Source: Fen-1258 sp964595365 (GTDB lineage: Bacteria; Bacteroidota; Ignavibacteria; Ignavibacteriales; Melioribacteraceae). From it: a stretch of DNA of 18,190 nucleotides. A program made the position numbers and the translations under genes. Where the stretch lies: NCBI GenBank assembly GCA_964595365.1, contig CAZQQC010000055.1, positions 1 to 18,190 on the forward strand, read 5' to 3'. Below the pieces are notes generated by a model. The model saw only the letters and a program-made list of their open reading frames with translations, was not told the origin of the DNA and did no database searches. This document shows positions 15,233 through 18,190 of this stretch, piece after piece (positions within the stretch are counted from its first letter, which is position 1; the number at the start of each line of letters is the position of its first letter).

Positions 15233-18190
15233 TTATTTACTTATCGGTTCGAGTTTACCGAAAATGTCTTTTGCATCTTTCAATTTTTCTTCGTTGCCAT
15301 AAACACAAAATGCTTTTTGATCTAGTACATCTGTAACCATTTTCTTGAATGCCTTGATATCCTGAACGGTTACATTCAAAACTGCATCGCGATCGCGTTG
15401 AACGTCTTCCTGTTTTGTTTTTTCTAGATAGTAGCGAACCGCAACGTTTCCCTTTTGCGATGGTGTTAATGGGCTATCTAAATTCGAAATGGTTCCGATA
15501 ATGTATCGCGTCATTTCTTTGTCATCCACCTCTAGCTTGTCGAGGTAATCCGGAATCGCATTGTAGTTTGCCAAAGTTTCTTTCAGATTAGGATCGCGGT
15601 AAGAGCTGAAATATACAGTGCCCGAAGGAGAGAAAGTACAAAATCCACCGTAAGCGCCGCCGATAACCCTTATTCTATTTTGCAGCCAGTCGGTTGATAG
15701 GATCTGACTCAGTACATACATTTTTCCATCCCAGGTGTAACCGAGCTTTTTAAAGTCATAACCTTGAATTACATACTGAACTTTTGATGCAGCTAAAAAT
15801 CCTTCATCCTTTTTCTCCGGGTTGAATTTCCAGGTTTGATGTTCAACCGGATGAGCAGGAATTGTTTGAACGTACCTTGCTAACTCTTGCAGAAAAACCG
15901 GGTAGTCGTTGCCGTTGCATGTTACGGAAGCTATTAAATTATTTTTGTTGAAAAGCAGTGAAGCAGCTTTCTTCAAATTATCAACTGTCTCTTTCGATTT
16001 TGCGTCAAAGTTTTTTACGAGATTGGAAACAAACCAATAATATTCGAAACCGCCGATAAGCTCGTTAAATATTCCTGTATTTTCAAAGTAGGATGCGAGT
16101 CGCGTTCGTGCAAATCCGAAACCGTTCTGCTTTACCTGCGCATCCAATCGTGCTTGAAGACGCATGACGATTGCTTTCAGCCGGTCTACATCTTCATATT
16201 TTGTGTTATTTAGAATTTCGCCTGTCAGCTCAAACAATTTGTTTAGTTTTGTGTTCATCACCTTTGAATTAACGACAAACTTCGGCAGCATCTCTGCATC
16301 ATTTTGATTTTCAATATACGCATTCAAGAACGAACTGAATCCGCCGGTGTAAATATTAAGCGCATTATCAAGATCGCCGAACGAATAGTTCAGCGTGTTC
16401 TGGCTTCCGAGAACTTCGGTTAAAAGCCCGGCGAACGGAATCAGCTCGGCAGGTAAAACACGCGCATCAAACATTAATCTCACATAAATAACATTGTTTG
16501 TAAAATCCTCGTAATGCAGAACTGGCACCTCTGCAACAGTAAAGGGTTTTACTTTATAATATGCAGCCTGTGCATTGATGTCTTTTCTTTCCAGAAGTGG
16601 AATTGCCGCAAGCGCTTCGGACGTGTCTTCGCGCTTCTGATAAGCTATTAAATCTCGAGTGCCTTTTACTAACTCTTCTTTTGCTTTTTCAGAAAGAGAT
16701 TTTTCGTAAGTCTGTAATTCTTTTTCCATCTTCTCTGTATTTTCTTTTTCCAAACCTGCCTTTGGCGTTAATACGAGAAGAAGAGAATGGGGGTTATTGA
16801 TGATGTATTGCTGAACAATTGTTTCGAGGTAATTTGTATCAAGCGCTGTCTTTACTTTTGCCAGAGGTTTTTCCCATTCTAAAGTTAAGTAAGGATCATT
16901 TGCAAAAAACCAGCCGGGAAGAATTTGGAAATTGTAAGTAATTCCTTTTTGAGCATCGTTGCCTTCGCGCAGCATAAACTCGGATCGGTTAATCGTTCCT
17001 TCTACTGCTTTTTTATCAAGTCTGTTCTTAAAAACATCTCTTAGCGTGTTCATTACGATCGTGTGGAATTTTTCCTTGTCCGATGGATTTGCATTTTGTA
17101 CCATGATTTGAAAAACATTCTGACGGAGTTCATCTACCGATGCGTGTACTTCCTGACCGACTCCCGCTTTTTGCAAAGCGAGACGAACCGGACCGGCTTC
17201 TTGATTAACTAAAACATCCGCTAAAATATTCAGCGCCATTGTTGTTGCTCTGTCTATGTTCAAACCGGCAACAAAATTCAACGAAAGGTAAGTTTGATTT
17301 TCGGTTTTGCTTCCTTCGGTTACAGGATAAAACGCATTAACCTCTTTCATTTTTTTGAACGGCTTTTCGAGAGGAAAATTTTCTGGTTGCTTAGCTTTAT
17401 CATATTTTGATAAATATTCCCCGTCGATAAAAGTCAACTCTTTATCCAGGTCGCCATTGCCGTAAAGCATAATGTAACTGTTTGATGGATGATAGTAACG
17501 TTTGTGATAATCCAGGAACATGTTGTATGTCAACTTTGGAATTGCAGAAGGATAACCGCCGGAAGAAAACCTGTAACCGTTACCCGGAAATAAATTTTTG
17601 TTTACCTGGTAACCCAATTCACGCGTTGGACTTGAAAAAGCGCCCTTCATTTCATTGTACACAACACCTTTGTAAGAAATGGGACCGTCAGGTTTTTCCA
17701 GCTCATAATGCCAGCCTTCTTGCTTTAAGATTCGCGGGTCGTTATAAATCAACGGGTTAAAAACGGCATCCATGTACACGTGCATAAGGTTGAAATAGTC
17801 TTTGTCGTTCATGCTTGCGAACGGATAGCAAGTCATGTCGTCTCCTGTAAAAGCGTTAAGAAACGTACTCAGAGAACCTTTCATTAATATATCAAAAGGA
17901 CTTTTGACCGGAAAATTTTTTGAGCCGTTCAGAACGGAGTGTTCCATGATGTGCGGTGTTCCGCAGTCGGATTCCGGATCTGTCTTGAACGCAATGCTGA
18001 ATGTTTTGTTTGGATCGGTAGCTGCAATCTTGAACAATCGAGCCCCGCTTCTGACGTGTTCGAAGTACAAACATTCTGCGTTAACTTCTTTGACAAAACG
18101 CTTTTCAAGCAGCTTAAACCCATAATAAATTTCGCCGACTTTATAATCTTCGGCGGATGAGAATGAATAAGTAATCAGCATAACTAAGAT
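15233..18190 (-). CDS. M16C family zinc metallopeptidase (presequence-protease/PreP-like), 5' end cut by window edge
   Basis: At least 982 residues are visible. The inverted zinc motif H-x-x-E-H is at His77, Glu80 and His81 (GTPHIMEHSVLNGS), and the distal zinc ligand is Glu177 in YKGVVYNEMKGAFSSP. Both match the M16C (PreP/Cym1) subfamily, which degrades peptides of up to a few tens of residues in a closed chamber built from four M16 domains. Total length fits the roughly 1000-residue family norm, and the C-terminal half has the PreP-like GGAYGGFCTFSPSG segment. The first ATG (18181) opens MLITYSFSSAED, but the frame stays open upstream to the edge (ILV before the Met), and this looks like the end of a signal peptide cleaved near SSA. 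The true start is therefore probably beyond 18190 and the enzyme is probably exported. A strong terminator follows the stop. Confidence 0.95.
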   Translation of the reverse strand: MLVMLITYSFSSAEDYKVGEIYYGFKLLEKRFVKEVNAECLYFEHVRSGARLFKIAATDPNKTFSIAFKTDPESDCGTPHIMEHSVLNGSKNFPVKSPFDILMKGSLSTFLNAFTGDDMTCYPFASMNDKDYFNLMHVYMDAVFNPLIYNDPRILKQEGWHYELEKPDGPISYKGVVYNEMKGAFSSPTRELGYQVNKNLFPGNGYRFSSGGYPSAIPKLTYNMFLDYHKRYYHPSNSYIMLYGNGDLDKELTFIDGEYLSKYDKAKQPENFPLEKPFKKMKEVNAFYPVTEGSKTENQTYLSLNFVAGLNIDRATTMALNILADVLVNQEAGPVRLALQKAGVGQEVHASVDELRQNVFQIMVQNANPSDKEKFHTIVMNTLRDVFKNRLDKKAVEGTINRSEFMLREGNDAQKGITYNFQILPGWFFANDPYLTLEWEKPLAKVKTALDTNYLETIVQQYIINNPHSLLLVLTPKAGLEKENTEKMEKELQTYEKSLSEKAKEELVKGTRDLIAYQKREDTSEALAAIPLLERKDINAQAAYYKVKPFTVAEVPVLHYEDFTNNVIYVRLMFDARVLPAELIPFAGLLTEVLGSQNTLNYSFGDLDNALNIYTGGFSSFLNAYIENQNDAEMLPKFVVNSKVMNTKLNKLFELTGEILNNTKYEDVDRLKAIVMRLQARLDAQVKQNGFGFARTRLASYFENTGIFNELIGGFEYYWFVSNLVKNFDAKSKETVDNLKKAASLLFNKNNLIASVTCNGNDYPVFLQELARYVQTIPAHPVEHQTWKFNPEKKDEGFLAASKVQYVIQGYDFKKLGYTWDGKMYVLSQILSTDWLQNRIRVIGGAYGGFCTFSPSGTVYFSSYRDPNLKETLANYNAIPDYLDKLEVDDKEMTRYIIGTISNLDSPLTPSQKGNVAVRYYLEKTKQEDVQRDRDAVLNVTVQDIKAFKKMVTDVLDQKAFCVYGNEEKLKDAKDIFGKLEPISK

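Overview
The window reads like a chromosome segment of a Bacteroidota/Chlorobi-group bacterium, most plausibly an Ignavibacteria-type organism. This is an inference from gene content: DUF4159 beside a long DUF4175 protein, a DUF1684 lipoprotein, a LytTR response regulator and a PreP-type M16 peptidase. The DNA is AT-rich, and several genes have clear purine-rich ribosome binding sites (e.g. before 1409, 3204 and 15087), which fits Ignavibacteria/Chlorobi better than classical Bacteroidetes. No rRNA, tRNA, IS element, prophage or CRISPR array was seen.

Left part (1-4781). A minus-strand gene fragment runs off the left edge and has an apparent frame break in a 7-A run near its start. It diverges from a plus-strand series: a DUF1684 lipoprotein, a soluble sensorless histidine kinase, a LytTR response regulator 6 nt behind it, and then a separate two-PAS histidine kinase. 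The gap before the PAS kinase holds a 20-bp-period direct repeat and a long-stemmed hairpin with a T-rich tail. This is a signalling cluster whose input is not identifiable from sequence.

Middle (4921-11482, all minus strand). Read in transcription order this is a TetR regulator with an operator-like palindrome at its own promoter, a decayed GAF-SpoIIE (RsbU-like) phosphatase, a serine racemase/threonine dehydratase-type PLP enzyme, an exported DUF4159 protein, and an 1124-residue membrane-anchored DUF4175 protein with a huge coiled-coil domain. The phosphatase ORF is a pseudogene: recognisable pieces of its catalytic domain continue in other frames right up to the start of the PLP enzyme, so the three genes tetR, phosphatase and PLP enzyme were probably once one operon. 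DUF4159 and DUF4175 form a second small unit that converges on the PAS kinase.

Right part (11513-18190, all minus strand). Valyl-tRNA synthetase (complete, with its class I signature motifs) is followed downstream by a probable terminator. Upstream of it lies a RHH/RelE-type toxin-antitoxin pair whose promoter overlaps a two-unit operator with 10-bp period. Upstream of that is a large M16C (presequence-protease-like) zinc peptidase ending in a very good intrinsic terminator. Its signal peptide is cut by the right edge.

No clearly novel multi-gene system is present. The most informative observations are the decayed SpoIIE phosphatase wedged between a TetR gene and a PLP enzyme, the operator architectures of the toxin-antitoxin and tetR promoters, and the structured, repeat-bearing gap downstream of the LytTR regulator.
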